From EW11 sp035765635 (lineage in GTDB: Bacteria; Verrucomicrobiota; Verrucomicrobiia; Opitutales; Opitutaceae): a stretch of 64,000 nucleotides of DNA. The notes below the pieces were generated by a model that did not search any database, was not told the DNA's origin, and worked only from the letters and a program-made list of their open reading frames with translations. This document shows, piece after piece, positions 44,502 to 52,946 of the stretch. The position numbers were made by a program, and so were the translations under genes. How positions within the stretch are numbered: the first letter of the stretch is position 1; every line of letters starts with the position of its first letter. The stretch is from contig DASTWZ010000039.1 of assembly GCA_035765635.1 (NCBI GenBank), forward strand, positions 62,001 to 126,000, read 5' to 3'.

Positions 44502-44846
44502 ATGACACCGATGTTTTATCACGTGGTTCACGTCTTCGCGCTCGTCGCGTTGGTCGGCTATTCGTTTTACGCGTTCGCCGCCCCCGTGCCCGAGACGAAG
44601 CGGCGCATCATGACGGTCACGGGGATTGCCTCCCTGCTGCAGCTCGTCGCCGGCTTTGGCCTGATCCACACCATGGGGTACTCGATGTCGCAGGGTTGGA
44701 TTTGGGTGAAGATCGTGTGCTGGCTGGGCCTGGGCTGCTTACCCGCGCTCGCCTATCGCAAACGCGAGAAGGCCGGCACGTTCATCGTGATCGGTCTGAT
44801 CCTCGTGCTGATCGCGCTGGTGATGGTTTACTACAAGCCGTTTTGA
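44502..44846 (+). CDS. Small membrane protein of unknown function
   Basis: A 114-residue protein with about four hydrophobic helices (FYHVVHVFALVALVGYSFYA, TGIASLLQLVAGFGLIHTM, WVKIVCWLGLGCLPAL and FIVIGLILVLIALVMVYY). It resembles SirB-like or cytochrome-associated small membrane proteins in layout, but I recognise no motif. It follows the 6S RNA by 26 bases and precedes the DNA polymerase gene. Confidence 0.7.
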   Translation: MTPMFYHVVHVFALVALVGYSFYAFAAPVPETKRRIMTVTGIASLLQLVAGFGLIHTMGYSMSQGWIWVKIVCWLGLGCLPALAYRKREKAGTFIVIGLILVLIALVMVYYKPF

Positions 44847-44884
44847 CGGCTGGCGCACCGGCGCTCGCTGAGTAGTTTGGCGGA

Positions 44885-47110
44885 ATGATTTTTTCGCCGA
44901 CGGACACCGCGCCCGCGACTCTGAAGACCGAGCCGTTTTGCGGCGTGTGGGTGGCGCCGACCGGGGGAGTGCACGTCGCCGTGGCGACGGCGGATGGCCG
45001 GCGGGAGGAACGCATCGAACATTTCAGGCCCTTTGCCTGGATCGAAAAATCAGTCGCGCCCGAGGTGCTCGCGGGCTTCGAGGTGCAGGAACTGCCGGGG
45101 GACGCGCCTTTCTCGCGTTTGGCTCATGCGGAGAGGTTAGAGGATTTTCAACGACTGCTCTCGGTCGCGCGCGAGACGAGCGGCATCGATTTGATTCGCC
45201 CCTTCGAAAACCAGTTTCTTCTGCAACGGCGCGCACGGCTTTTCGGGGAACTGCCGTTCAATGCCCTTCGTCGCTGTCAACTCGACATCGAGACCGCGGC
45301 GGAGCCGGGCCATTTCAGCGATCCGCGGAAGAAGGACGATCGTGTATTGGCGATCGGACTACAATTCGGCGATCGGCAGAGACTTCTCGTCCTCGCGGAG
45401 CAGACGGATGTGGCGGAGCGGGCGTTGTTGAAAGAATTTGCCGGCGTGTTGCGCGAGGAAGACCCGGATATCATCGAGGGTCACAATCTATTCAAATTCG
45501 ATTTGGAGTATCTCCGGATGCGTTGCCGTCGTTTCAAGCTGGCCTGCGATTGGGGGCGCTTCGGGCAAGTCGCTTCGTTTCGCAACAGTCGTCTGAAGGT
45601 CGCCGAGCGTTGGGTGGATTTCCCGCGCTGCGACATTCCCGGCAGGGCTGTCGTGGATACCTATTTGCTTGTCCAACTCTACGACATCACGACGCGCGAG
45701 CTGACCTCGTTCGGGCTGAAGGATGTCGCGGTTTATTTCGGGATTACCGAGGAGGACGCGGCGGAGAGTGGAGGGCGGACCTATCTTGACGCATCGCGCA
45801 TCTCCGAAATTTTCGCGACGGACAGGGCGAAATTTCTGGCTTATCTCGCGGGCGATTTGCGCGAGACGAAAGGCCTGGCCGAAGTGTTGTTGCCGACCTA
45901 CGTCGAGCAGGCGCGTACGTTTCCCATTTTGCTGCAGGATGCGACGCTGCGTGGCACGACCAGCAAGATAGACCTGCTTTTTCTCGAGGAATATTATCAT
46001 CAGCGCCAGGCCTGTCCGGTGCCGCCCGAGGTGAAACCCTTCGAGGGCGGTTACACGCGGAGCTTTCAGGAGGGCGTGTATCGGCACGTCCTGCATTTCG
46101 ACGTCGCCTCGCTGTATCCGAGCCTCCTGCTGCAGATCGCGCGCAATCCGAAGAACGATCCGCTCGGTGTATTCATCCCGTTGTTACGCCAGCTGCGGGA
46201 ATATCGTCTGCGTTACAAGCTGCTCGCGCGGACTGCGGAAACGGAAGAGCTGCGTTCGGAATATCAGGCGCGGCAGTCGAACTTCAAAATCCTGATCAAT
46301 TCCTTCTACGGATATCTCGGTTTCTCCGGCGCGCGTTTTGGTGATGGCGAACTCGCGGCTGAGGTGACGCGGCGCGGCCGCGAACTGTTGCAGGTGTTGA
46401 TCGATGAGTTTGCGAAGCACGATTGCACGATTCTCGAGGCGGACACAGACGGAATTTATCTCTCGTCGCACGAGTTTTTCGATCGGCCCGAGGAGCTGTT
46501 GGCCAAGACGGCATCGGTGATTCCGAACGGCATCGAGCTGGAATTCGACGGACGGTACCAGGCGATGTTTTGCTACAAGGCGAAGAACTACGTGCTCTAC
46601 GACGGGCACAAGATGATCATCCGCGGTTCGGCGCTTCGCTCGCGGGGCATCGAACCCTATTTGAAGAAACTGAGCGATCACCTGATGCATTTTCTCGTGG
46701 GTGCGAGCGCCGATTCGCCGGTCAAGGAGATCGAGAAGTTGCGCGAGGAGATCCGCTTTGGGCGGCTGCCGGTGCAGCAATTGGCGAAGACCGAGGTGAT
46801 CAGTCAGAATCCGGACGCGTACGAGAAATGGGTCGCGGAGGGTGGAAAGCCACGGCGCGCCTCGGCTGAAGCAGCTTTGCAGCAAGTGCCGCGGCCGCGG
46901 ATGGGCGACCGGGTGACGTATTATGTGTCCGCGGCGATGAACAAGACGGCCGACTGGCAGCGTGCGAAGCCGATCGGTGCATTCGACGCGGTGAAAGCGC
47001 CATACGATCGCGAATATTATCTAAACAAATTGGACGAGTGGGTTGAGCGCTACGGCCCTTTCCTCGGCATCAAACCCAAGGTGGAACAGACGGAGTTTTT
47101 GTTAGAGTAG
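44885..47110 (+). CDS. Family B DNA polymerase with 3'-5' exonuclease
   Basis: A 741-residue polymerase. Exonuclease motifs: Exo I QLDIET (about 132), Exo II GHNLFKFDL (about 200), Exo III YLAGDLRET (about 320). Polymerase motifs: A DVASLYPSLL (about 403), B NFKILINSFYGYLG (about 470) and C EADTDGIY (about 518, the two metal-binding Asp residues). All catalytic residues are present. The size is close to Pol II (PolB) of E. coli, but the sequence looks like the archaeal-type B family found in scattered bacteria. The likely role is lesion bypass or repair. Confidence 0.92.
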   Translation: MIFSPTDTAPATLKTEPFCGVWVAPTGGVHVAVATADGRREERIEHFRPFAWIEKSVAPEVLAGFEVQELPGDAPFSRLAHAERLEDFQRLLSVARETSGIDLIRPFENQFLLQRRARLFGELPFNALRRCQLDIETAAEPGHFSDPRKKDDRVLAIGLQFGDRQRLLVLAEQTDVAERALLKEFAGVLREEDPDIIEGHNLFKFDLEYLRMRCRRFKLACDWGRFGQVASFRNSRLKVAERWVDFPRCDIPGRAVVDTYLLVQLYDITTRELTSFGLKDVAVYFGITEEDAAESGGRTYLDASRISEIFATDRAKFLAYLAGDLRETKGLAEVLLPTYVEQARTFPILLQDATLRGTTSKIDLLFLEEYYHQRQACPVPPEVKPFEGGYTRSFQEGVYRHVLHFDVASLYPSLLLQIARNPKNDPLGVFIPLLRQLREYRLRYKLLARTAETEELRSEYQARQSNFKILINSFYGYLGFSGARFGDGELAAEVTRRGRELLQVLIDEFAKHDCTILEADTDGIYLSSHEFFDRPEELLAKTASVIPNGIELEFDGRYQAMFCYKAKNYVLYDGHKMIIRGSALRSRGIEPYLKKLSDHLMHFLVGASADSPVKEIEKLREEIRFGRLPVQQLAKTEVISQNPDAYEKWVAEGGKPRRASAEAALQQVPRPRMGDRVTYYVSAAMNKTADWQRAKPIGAFDAVKAPYDREYYLNKLDEWVERYGPFLGIKPKVEQTEFLLE
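45120..45140 (+). other. Bipartite motif TGGCTCA-N9-GTTAG, site 6
   Basis: Inside the DNA polymerase gene (LAHAERLED region). AGG and TTA codons make the right half. Confidence 0.5.
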
Positions 47111-47388
47111 GGGCCTGCGCTTCGCTAATGATGAATGAAGAAGTAAGAATGCTGAATGAGGCCGAAATCCAAATTGGTGGAACGGCCTCCGGGGGTAGGG
47201 CGAAGCCTCCAGGCGAGCCGCAATCGTTGGATTCGCGTCTGGCTCTAACCATAAATGGACGGCCTCTGAGGTAGGGCGAGCCGTCCCTGGCGAGCCGCGT
47301 TTGGCGTGGCTCATCCTGGAGGTTAGGCCTTGCGTTTGCGGCTCGCCTGGAGGCTTCGCCCTACCTCAGAGACTGGCCATGCAAATAT
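47111..47388. repeat. Spacer with composite palindromic element, copy 2
   Basis: Half element 47195-47221, a spacer, and the full element 47271-47364 with arms 47271-47298 and 47338-47364; the full unit is 94 bases, the same as copy 1 at 7058-7151. No gene is seen in the rest of the spacer. Confidence 0.85.
47307..47326 (+). other. Bipartite motif TGGCTCA-N8-GTTAG, site 7
   Basis: At the centre of palindromic element copy 2, as site 1 is in copy 1. Confidence 0.6.
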
Positions 47389-48297
47389 TCACTTCAGCGC
47401 TTGGGCGTCTTTCAATGCGGCGTCGTACGCGCGGGGGGCACCGGCGGCGCTTGCGGCCATGAGGCGCAGGCGCACGGCCAGTTCCGATTTTTTCCACGCC
47501 TCGGGCAGCTTTTCTAACGCTAGAAATGAGTCACCAACCCGCGCGGGTTTTTGGGTCAAGGCGTCGATCGCCTCCGCCAGGAGGGCGACGGGGTCGGCGG
47601 GCAATTCCGCGTCGGTGGCATCGGGCTTCACGAGAAAGCGACTGATCGCCCTCGCGTTGGGATCGTTCGTCGCGCGCACGATTGCCGCCATCAGACGATC
47701 GGCGACGAGTTCAGGCGGAAGCGTCGATTCGAGTTTCGAAAACGCGACGGGCGACTGCACGCTCCGTGCGACGCGGGCTGGCGCGTTGAAATCCACTGGA
47801 TCACCGATCGCGACATCGTAGGTGAGATCCTTCGGCCCTTCCCAGGTGAGTGGCGGTTTCAAGAAACGCGTGGCCCCGACCGGTGACGTGATCACCGTCG
47901 ATGTCGTCTGCGGCGGGGCAGGTTGACCGAGGAGCTCGCGCAGTGACCGCGTCAGAGTGGGGAAGTCCGTCGTCGTCGCGACGGGCACCGTGATTCGTTT
48001 CGGCCCAACCACGTTTTCCGTGCGCCCATCTGGAAACACGAGGCGCAAGGTCTTCCCTGTCGGCAGGGCAAACGTCTTTCCCGGAGCGATTGCCTCCGTC
48101 GTCGTAACCCGGCGCGTTCGTAAGCCGACGCGGACAAACGTCTCTCCGTGGTCGGCGATGAGATACACACCGCGTGGCGTCGCGGCATCCGGTACGCGTC
48201 GCCACCAGAAAAGCATCACGACCCCGACAATCACTCCGACGAAAAACACGAATGCCAAACGCCGGGCCGGCCGCGTTTTCCAGGGAGGAATCATCAT
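47389..48297 (-). CDS. Unknown membrane-anchored protein, FecR-like beta domain possible
   Basis: A 302-residue protein with one N-terminal membrane helix (about 14-31). A beta-rich part follows (GVYLIADHGETFVRVGL, then FALPTGKTLRLVFPDGR), then a helical C-terminal region of about 130 residues. The GKTLRLVFPDGR stretch is FecR-like, but no firm family match is possible. It is on the opposite strand to the dCMP deaminase, with 75 bases between. A motif site is read here as TCA, CTA and TTA codons. Confidence 0.6.
   Translation of the reverse strand: MMIPPWKTRPARRLAFVFFVGVIVGVVMLFWWRRVPDAATPRGVYLIADHGETFVRVGLRTRRVTTTEAIAPGKTFALPTGKTLRLVFPDGRTENVVGPKRITVPVATTTDFPTLTRSLRELLGQPAPPQTTSTVITSPVGATRFLKPPLTWEGPKDLTYDVAIGDPVDFNAPARVARSVQSPVAFSKLESTLPPELVADRLMAAIVRATNDPNARAISRFLVKPDATDAELPADPVALLAEAIDALTQKPARVGDSFLALEKLPEAWKKSELAVRLRLMAASAAGAPRAYDAALKDAQALK
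47514..47533 (-). other. Bipartite motif TGACTCA-N8-GTTAG, site 8
   Basis: In the coding sense of the gene at 47389-48297 it is spelled GAC TCA TTT CTA GCG TTA, an island of codons that look rare here. Confidence 0.55.
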
Positions 48298-48372
48298 GCG
48301 AAAAGGGAACGAACGAGAGAAATCGCGGGCGGCAAGTCCTTCGCTATCGCTTTTTGAAACGCGTTTTTCAGC

Positions 48373-48855
48373 ATGCGGCCAATGGAAGAAACCGAAGGCC
48401 TTTTGAGCGCGGTTGCACGCGTCACATCCGAGCTGACCGAGCGTCCGTCATGGGACGAATATTTCATGGCGACCGCTCTGCTCATTTCCACGCGTTCGCC
48501 TTGCGAGCGACTTCACGTCGGCGCGGTGGTGGTGAGCAGCGGCGACCGCAAAAACCGCATCGTCGCCGCCGGCTACAACGGCTTTCTCCCGGGCACACCG
48601 CACGTTTCGCGGGTGCGCGACGGCCACGAGCAGGCCACGGTTCACGCCGAGCAAAACGCCATCGCCGATGCCGCGCGCCGCGGCAGTTCGGTCGAGGGCT
48701 GCGTCATGTATGTGACCCATTACCCATGCATCAACTGCGCGAAAATCCTGGCCAGTGCCGGAATCTCGGAAGTGCGCTACCATGCTGATTACAACAACGA
48801 CCTCATGGTGGCTCCGCTGCTGGCCGATGCCGGCGTAAAAATCGTCCAACTTTAA
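48373..48855 (+). CDS. dCMP deaminase family protein (ComEB-like)
   Basis: A 160-residue zinc deaminase. The zinc and catalytic motifs are HAEQNAI (His and Glu near residues 96-98) and PCINC (about 120-124). The extended form with GYNGFLPGTPH between them fits deoxycytidylate deaminases, which convert dCMP to dUMP for dTMP synthesis, rather than cytidine or tRNA deaminases. YqgE follows 24 bases downstream. Confidence 0.9.
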   Translation: MRPMEETEGLLSAVARVTSELTERPSWDEYFMATALLISTRSPCERLHVGAVVVSSGDRKNRIVAAGYNGFLPGTPHVSRVRDGHEQATVHAEQNAIADAARRGSSVEGCVMYVTHYPCINCAKILASAGISEVRYHADYNNDLMVAPLLADAGVKIVQL

Positions 48856-48879
48856 TCCGACTTTACGGTCTCTCTTTTC

Positions 48880-49440
48880 ATGCACGAACGCGGCTCAACC
48901 GACACTACTGCGCTCGCGGGTTCACTGCTGCTGGCCCATCCGTCGTTGAAGGACGATAACTTCCGCCACTCTGTGATCTTGATGTCGGCGCACGACGCAA
49001 ACGGCGCGATGGGCGTGGTGCTGAATCGGCCGCTGGGAAAAACGCTCGGCCAGCTTTCGCCGGATTTCGCGCTCGGACCCCTCTCGGGAGTGCCCATTTA
49101 CAAGGGCGGACCGGTCCAAACAGAACAGCTCCTCCTCTGCGGCTGGAAACTGCATGAAGACGGCTCCGGTTTTCAGCTCATGTTTGGCATCGATCCGGAG
49201 AAGGCGACCGAGCTGTTGAGCGAACCGCACGTCCAACTCCGCGCGTTTCTCGGCTACTCGGGTTGGACCGGCGGCCAGCTCGAAGGCGAACTCCAACAGA
49301 ACGCCTGGGTGGTCAGTCCGCTGGTGTCTGGCGTTCTGGAAGCCGAACAGGACGAAACACTTTGGAAGTCCATCCTCGGCGGCATGAGCGACGAATGGCG
49401 CCTGCTCGTTAACGAACCGGAAGATCCGAGCCTGAACTAG
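48880..49440 (+). CDS. YqgE/AlgH family protein
   Basis: A 186-residue protein with the family pattern LLLAHPSLKDDNFRHSVILM, GAMGVVLNRPLGK and YKGGPVQTEQLL, then FLGYSGWTGGQLE. YqgE/AlgH proteins are widespread and often next to yqgF; their function is unsettled. Here it follows dCMP deaminase in a likely operon. Confidence 0.92.
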   Translation: MHERGSTDTTALAGSLLLAHPSLKDDNFRHSVILMSAHDANGAMGVVLNRPLGKTLGQLSPDFALGPLSGVPIYKGGPVQTEQLLLCGWKLHEDGSGFQLMFGIDPEKATELLSEPHVQLRAFLGYSGWTGGQLEGELQQNAWVVSPLVSGVLEAEQDETLWKSILGGMSDEWRLLVNEPEDPSLN

Positions 49441-49713
49441 CGAAAGCTGAAGAAAGCCGAAAGCTGAAGGCTGAAATCGTGAAGAATTTGTCCCCGGCTT
49501 CTTGCGAGCAGGAGATTAATATTCCCCACGGGAGCACGGAAAATATGGAAGGATTGGGATTCGAATCTTCCGTGTATTCCGTGCCTTCCGTGGGAAATCT
49601 CCGAAAGTATTTTCGTGTGCTTCGTGTGATTCGTGGGCCAAAAAACATCTCTCTACAAATTTCCGAACACAGGGTTGACACACCTCAGCGCAGTCGGTGT
49701 TTTGGTCCCTTTT
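49441..49713. repeat. Spacer with family A tract and family B inverted repeat
   Basis: 49441-49476 is a GCTGAAG tract. 49514-49639 is a shorter family B copy with arms CCACGG-type and ATTCGTGGGCC. The ribosomal protein promoter follows. Confidence 0.75.
49675..49703 (+). promoter_or_regulatory. Candidate promoter for rpmJ-rpmE
   Basis: Perfect -35 TTGACA (49675-49680), a 17-base spacer and a poor -10 TGTTTT (49698-49703). If real, the transcript would start only a few bases before the rpmJ ATG (49714). No Zur-type palindrome is evident. Confidence 0.4.
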
Positions 49714-49839
49714 ATGAAAGTCGTCTCGTCCATCAAATCTGCGAAGAAGCGTCACCCGGACTGCCAAGTTGTCCGCCGTCGGGGCAAGATTTACGTGATC
49801 AACAAGACCGACCCGCGCTACAAGGCGCGTCAGGGTTAA
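49714..49839 (+). CDS. rpmJ: 50S ribosomal protein L36, zinc-independent form
   Basis: A 41-residue protein, MKVVSSIKSAKKRHPDCQ at the start and NKTDPRYKARQG at the end. It has only one Cys, so the Cys3-His zinc site of the usual L36 is missing; this is the C- (YkgO-like) form. It is followed 20 bases later by the L31 gene of the matching type. In many bacteria this pair is repressed by Zur and made under zinc shortage. Confidence 0.93.
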   Translation: MKVVSSIKSAKKRHPDCQVVRRRGKIYVINKTDPRYKARQG

Positions 49840-49859
49840 TCTCAACTCCTCGTTCCGCC

Positions 49860-50117
49860 GTGAAAGCCGAAGGCCATCCCACTCTCAATAACGTTTGCTT
49901 CCTCGACGTCGCCACGGGCAAGCGTTTCCTCACCAAGTCCACCATGAAGTCTGCTCGTAAAGAGAAGATCGATGGTCAGGACTACTTCATCGTCCTCCGC
50001 GACGTGACCATGGATTCTCACCCGGCCTACACCGGCGAGAAGCGCCTGGTCGACACCGCCGGCCGCGTCGAGAAGTTCACTTCGAAGTTCAAACGCGGTT
50101 CCAAATCCGCGAAGTAA
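49860..50117 (+). CDS. rpmE2: 50S ribosomal protein L31, type B (zinc-independent)
   Basis: An 85-residue protein starting at GTG. HPTLNNVCFLDVATGKRFLT and the C-terminal SHPAYTGEKRLVDTAGRVEKF match type B L31, which lacks the CxxC zinc knuckle. The usual start (MKxxxHP) aligns with VKAEGHP, which supports the GTG. It is in an operon with rpmJ and followed by a strong terminator. Confidence 0.93.
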   Translation: MKAEGHPTLNNVCFLDVATGKRFLTKSTMKSARKEKIDGQDYFIVLRDVTMDSHPAYTGEKRLVDTAGRVEKFTSKFKRGSKSAK

Positions 50118-50140
50118 GTTTTCGAAAGACGATTGTCCGA

Positions 50141-50170
50141 AGCCCGCCCTCACCGGCGGGCTTTTTTTTT
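50141..50170 (+). terminator. Intrinsic terminator after rpmE2
   Basis: A perfect 8-bp stem (AGCCCGCC with GGCGGGCT), a 6-base loop (50149-50154) and an unbroken run of nine T. The clearest terminator in the window. Confidence 0.93.
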
Positions 50171-50223
50171 GTCCCGCTGGCGCTGCTTGACGGCACCGGC
50201 ATGGCTCGGCTCCATAAACCTTT

Positions 50224-51438
50224 ATGCGTATCCGCGCCTTCCAAGGTCTCGTTCCGACCCCATCCCTCGCATCCGAAGTTGCCTGCGTGCCCTACGATGT
50301 CGTCAACACGACCGAGGCCGCGGTGCTGGCTCGAGGCAAACCGCGCAGCTTGCTTCATGTCGATCGCGCGGAAATCGACCTCACGTCCAACACCGATCCG
50401 TACAGCGACGTCGTCTACCAGACGGCGAAACATAATTTCGAAAAGCTTCGTCACGACCGCGTCCTTGTCCGCGAAACCGAGCCGTGCCTCTACATCTACC
50501 AGCAGAGAATGGGCGAACATCGCCAGCGGGGTTTGGTCGCCGTGTGCAATGTCGAGGACTACGATGCCGAGCTGATCAAGAAGCACGAAAAGACCCGCAA
50601 AGATAAAGAGGACGATCGCACGCGCCTGATCGACACGATCAGCGCCAATACCGGTCCGGTCTTTCTGACCTACCGCGACGAATTTGAAGTCACCGCTCTT
50701 GTCGAAGAGAAGACCAAGGAAACGCCGCTGCACGATTTCACCGCGCCGGATGGCATTCGCCATACGGTCTGGCGCATTTCTGGCGGGGAAAAATGGATCA
50801 AAGCCTTCGGCAAGGTCCCGCTGACCTACATCGCCGATGGCCACCACCGCGCCGCCAGCGCCGCCCGCGTGGCGCGTTTGCGCCGTGAACGAAATCCGAA
50901 GCACACGGGGAACGAAGACTACAATTGGTTTCTCACCGTGCTGTTTCCCGCGAGCGAACTGAAGATCCTGCCGTACAACCGCATTGTCTTCGACCTCAAC
51001 GGAAATTCCGCGTCGGAGTTTCTCGCGAAGGTGAAGGCGAAGTTCGGACTCGATGAAAACGCCGGCGCCGCGCCTGACGGCGTTGGAAAAGTCAGCATGT
51101 ATCTCGGCGGAAAATGGTATGGCCTGCGCTGCCCGGTTGATCCCAAAGCCGATCCGGTGTCGCGTCTCGACGTCAGCGTGCTGCAGGACCAACTCCTCGC
51201 GCCGGTTCTCGGCATCGACGATCCCCGCACCAGCAAACGCATCGATTTTGTCGGCGGAATTCGCGGCACAGGCGAATTGGTGAAACGCGTCGACGCTGAT
51301 GGCGGCGTGGCGTTCTCGATGTATCCCGTGACGATCTCGCAGCTCATGGATATCGCGGACGCAGGCCAGATCATGCCGCCCAAGAGCACCTGGTTCGAAC
51401 CGAAATTGCGCTCGGGTCTCTTCATCCACACCTTCTAG
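50224..51438 (+). CDS. DUF1015 family protein
   Basis: A 404-residue protein of the DUF1015 (COG4198) family: VPYDVVNTTEA near the start, HEKTRKDKEDDR (about 122) and YIADGHHRAASAARV (about 202). The DGHHR motif resembles that of ParB/Srx-fold nucleotide-binding enzymes such as free-serine kinases, so a kinase-like activity is possible (inference). It overlaps nothing; the antiporter gene starts five bases later. Confidence 0.88.
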   Translation: MRIRAFQGLVPTPSLASEVACVPYDVVNTTEAAVLARGKPRSLLHVDRAEIDLTSNTDPYSDVVYQTAKHNFEKLRHDRVLVRETEPCLYIYQQRMGEHRQRGLVAVCNVEDYDAELIKKHEKTRKDKEDDRTRLIDTISANTGPVFLTYRDEFEVTALVEEKTKETPLHDFTAPDGIRHTVWRISGGEKWIKAFGKVPLTYIADGHHRAASAARVARLRRERNPKHTGNEDYNWFLTVLFPASELKILPYNRIVFDLNGNSASEFLAKVKAKFGLDENAGAAPDGVGKVSMYLGGKWYGLRCPVDPKADPVSRLDVSVLQDQLLAPVLGIDDPRTSKRIDFVGGIRGTGELVKRVDADGGVAFSMYPVTISQLMDIADAGQIMPPKSTWFEPKLRSGLFIHTF

Positions 51439-51443
51439 TTCCG

Positions 51444-52916
51444 ATGCTACTCGCGCTCGTCCTAGAACATTCGTTTCCACGAGCGCTGTCGTCGTATTCA
51501 GTTTCTGGTGACGGGCTTCTCGCCGTACTGCGCGAGCGGATTCGCGAGGAGCCCTTCAATCTCGTTGCGACGATCATCTTCCTTCTGGCGATCGTTCACA
51601 CGTTTCTCGCGCCGAGATTTCGCCACTGGTCGCATCTGATCGAGGAGAAACACGCTCGCGAAATGGAGGAGCGCCGCCGCGCCGCGTCATCGGGCGCGGT
51701 GTCCCCTGAAGATTCCGACGCTCCGGAGGAGGCGAGTTTCTGGGGCAACATTTTCCATTTCCTCGGCGAGATCGAGGCGGTCTTCGGCATTTGGGCGGTG
51801 ATTTTGATGGCGGCGATCGCGATTTCGAAAGGTTCATCGACGGCGATCGACTACATCGGCGAGAAGGTAAATTTCACTGAGGCGATTTTTGTCGTCGTCA
51901 TCATGACACTGGCCTCGACGCGGCCCGTTTTGTTTTTCGCCGAGGGTGTGTTGGGCAAATTGGCCCGCCTCGGCCGAGGTTCGGTCGGTGCGTGGTGGCT
52001 CGCGGTGCTGATCGTCGCGCCGTTGTTCGGATCGTTCATCACCGAACCTGCGGCGATGACCATCGCGGCCATCGTGCTGGGCCGGCAGTTCTACGCGTTC
52101 AAGCCGTCTCCGCGACTGGCCTACGCGACGATTGGTCTGCTTTTCGTCAACGTGTCCGTCGGCGGAACGATGACGCATTTCGCCGCGCCTCCCGTGCTGA
52201 TGGTGGCGCATGCGTGGAACTGGGACACGGCTTTCATGCTCGATGAATTCGGCTGGCGCGCGGCCGTCGGTATCCTGATTTCCACTACGCTTTACTTTGC
52301 GATTTTTCGGAAGGAATTCGCGCGACTTGACCTCGCGCGCCGCGAGGCGGAGGCAGGCTTCGCCACAGCGCCGAGCCAGCGTCGGCCCGTCCCGCTGTGG
52401 ATCACGCTCGTTCATGTCGCTTTCGTCGCCTGGACCGTCTTCGTGGCTCATTATCCGGCGTTATTTGTCGGAGCCTTTCTCTTCTTCCTGGCTTTCTCCC
52501 AGGCGACGGCGCACCACCAGAGCGAGCTGCAACTGCGCGGGCCGCTCCTCGTCGGTTTCTTCCTCGCCGGTCTGGTGGTCCACGGTGGACTGCAAGGGTG
52601 GTGGATCGAACCGCTGTTGAGCCGGCTGGATCGCTGGCCGCTGTTTTTTGGCGCGACCATTCTCACCGCGTTCAACGACAACGCCGCGATCACGTACCTC
52701 GCGACGCTCGTTCCGGGCTTCACCGAATCGTTCAAGCACGCCGTGGTGGCCGGCGCTGTCGTCGGCGGCGGACTTACGGTGATTGCGAACGCGCCGAATC
52801 CCGCCGGCCAAACGCTGCTGCAAAAATATTTTCCCGACGGAGTGTCTCCCCTCGGGCTTCTCCTCGGCGCGCTGACGCCCACGATTCTGGTCGGGACTTG
52901 CTTGATGCTGCTCTGA
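51444..52916 (+). CDS. Putative Na+/H+ antiporter (Na_H_antiport_2-like)
   Basis: A 490-residue inner-membrane protein with about 11-12 helices. FITEPAAMTIAAIVLG (about 205) and NDNAAITYLATL (about 412) look like the paired ion-binding elements of the ArsB/NhaD-like transporters; the first 110 residues include a charged cytoplasmic stretch. Close to the putative Na+/H+ antiporter family PF07399. The ion specificity is inferred from the family only. Confidence 0.82.
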   Translation: MLLALVLEHSFPRALSSYSVSGDGLLAVLRERIREEPFNLVATIIFLLAIVHTFLAPRFRHWSHLIEEKHAREMEERRRAASSGAVSPEDSDAPEEASFWGNIFHFLGEIEAVFGIWAVILMAAIAISKGSSTAIDYIGEKVNFTEAIFVVVIMTLASTRPVLFFAEGVLGKLARLGRGSVGAWWLAVLIVAPLFGSFITEPAAMTIAAIVLGRQFYAFKPSPRLAYATIGLLFVNVSVGGTMTHFAAPPVLMVAHAWNWDTAFMLDEFGWRAAVGILISTTLYFAIFRKEFARLDLARREAEAGFATAPSQRRPVPLWITLVHVAFVAWTVFVAHYPALFVGAFLFFLAFSQATAHHQSELQLRGPLLVGFFLAGLVVHGGLQGWWIEPLLSRLDRWPLFFGATILTAFNDNAAITYLATLVPGFTESFKHAVVAGAVVGGGLTVIANAPNPAGQTLLQKYFPDGVSPLGLLLGALTPTILVGTCLMLL

Positions 52917-52946
52917 CTTAGCCCACGCGCGTTGCGCTGGAATGCT

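Noticed and set aside
44430..44669. 79-codon minus-strand frame
   Set aside because: Overlaps the 6S RNA and the small membrane gene in antisense; no support.
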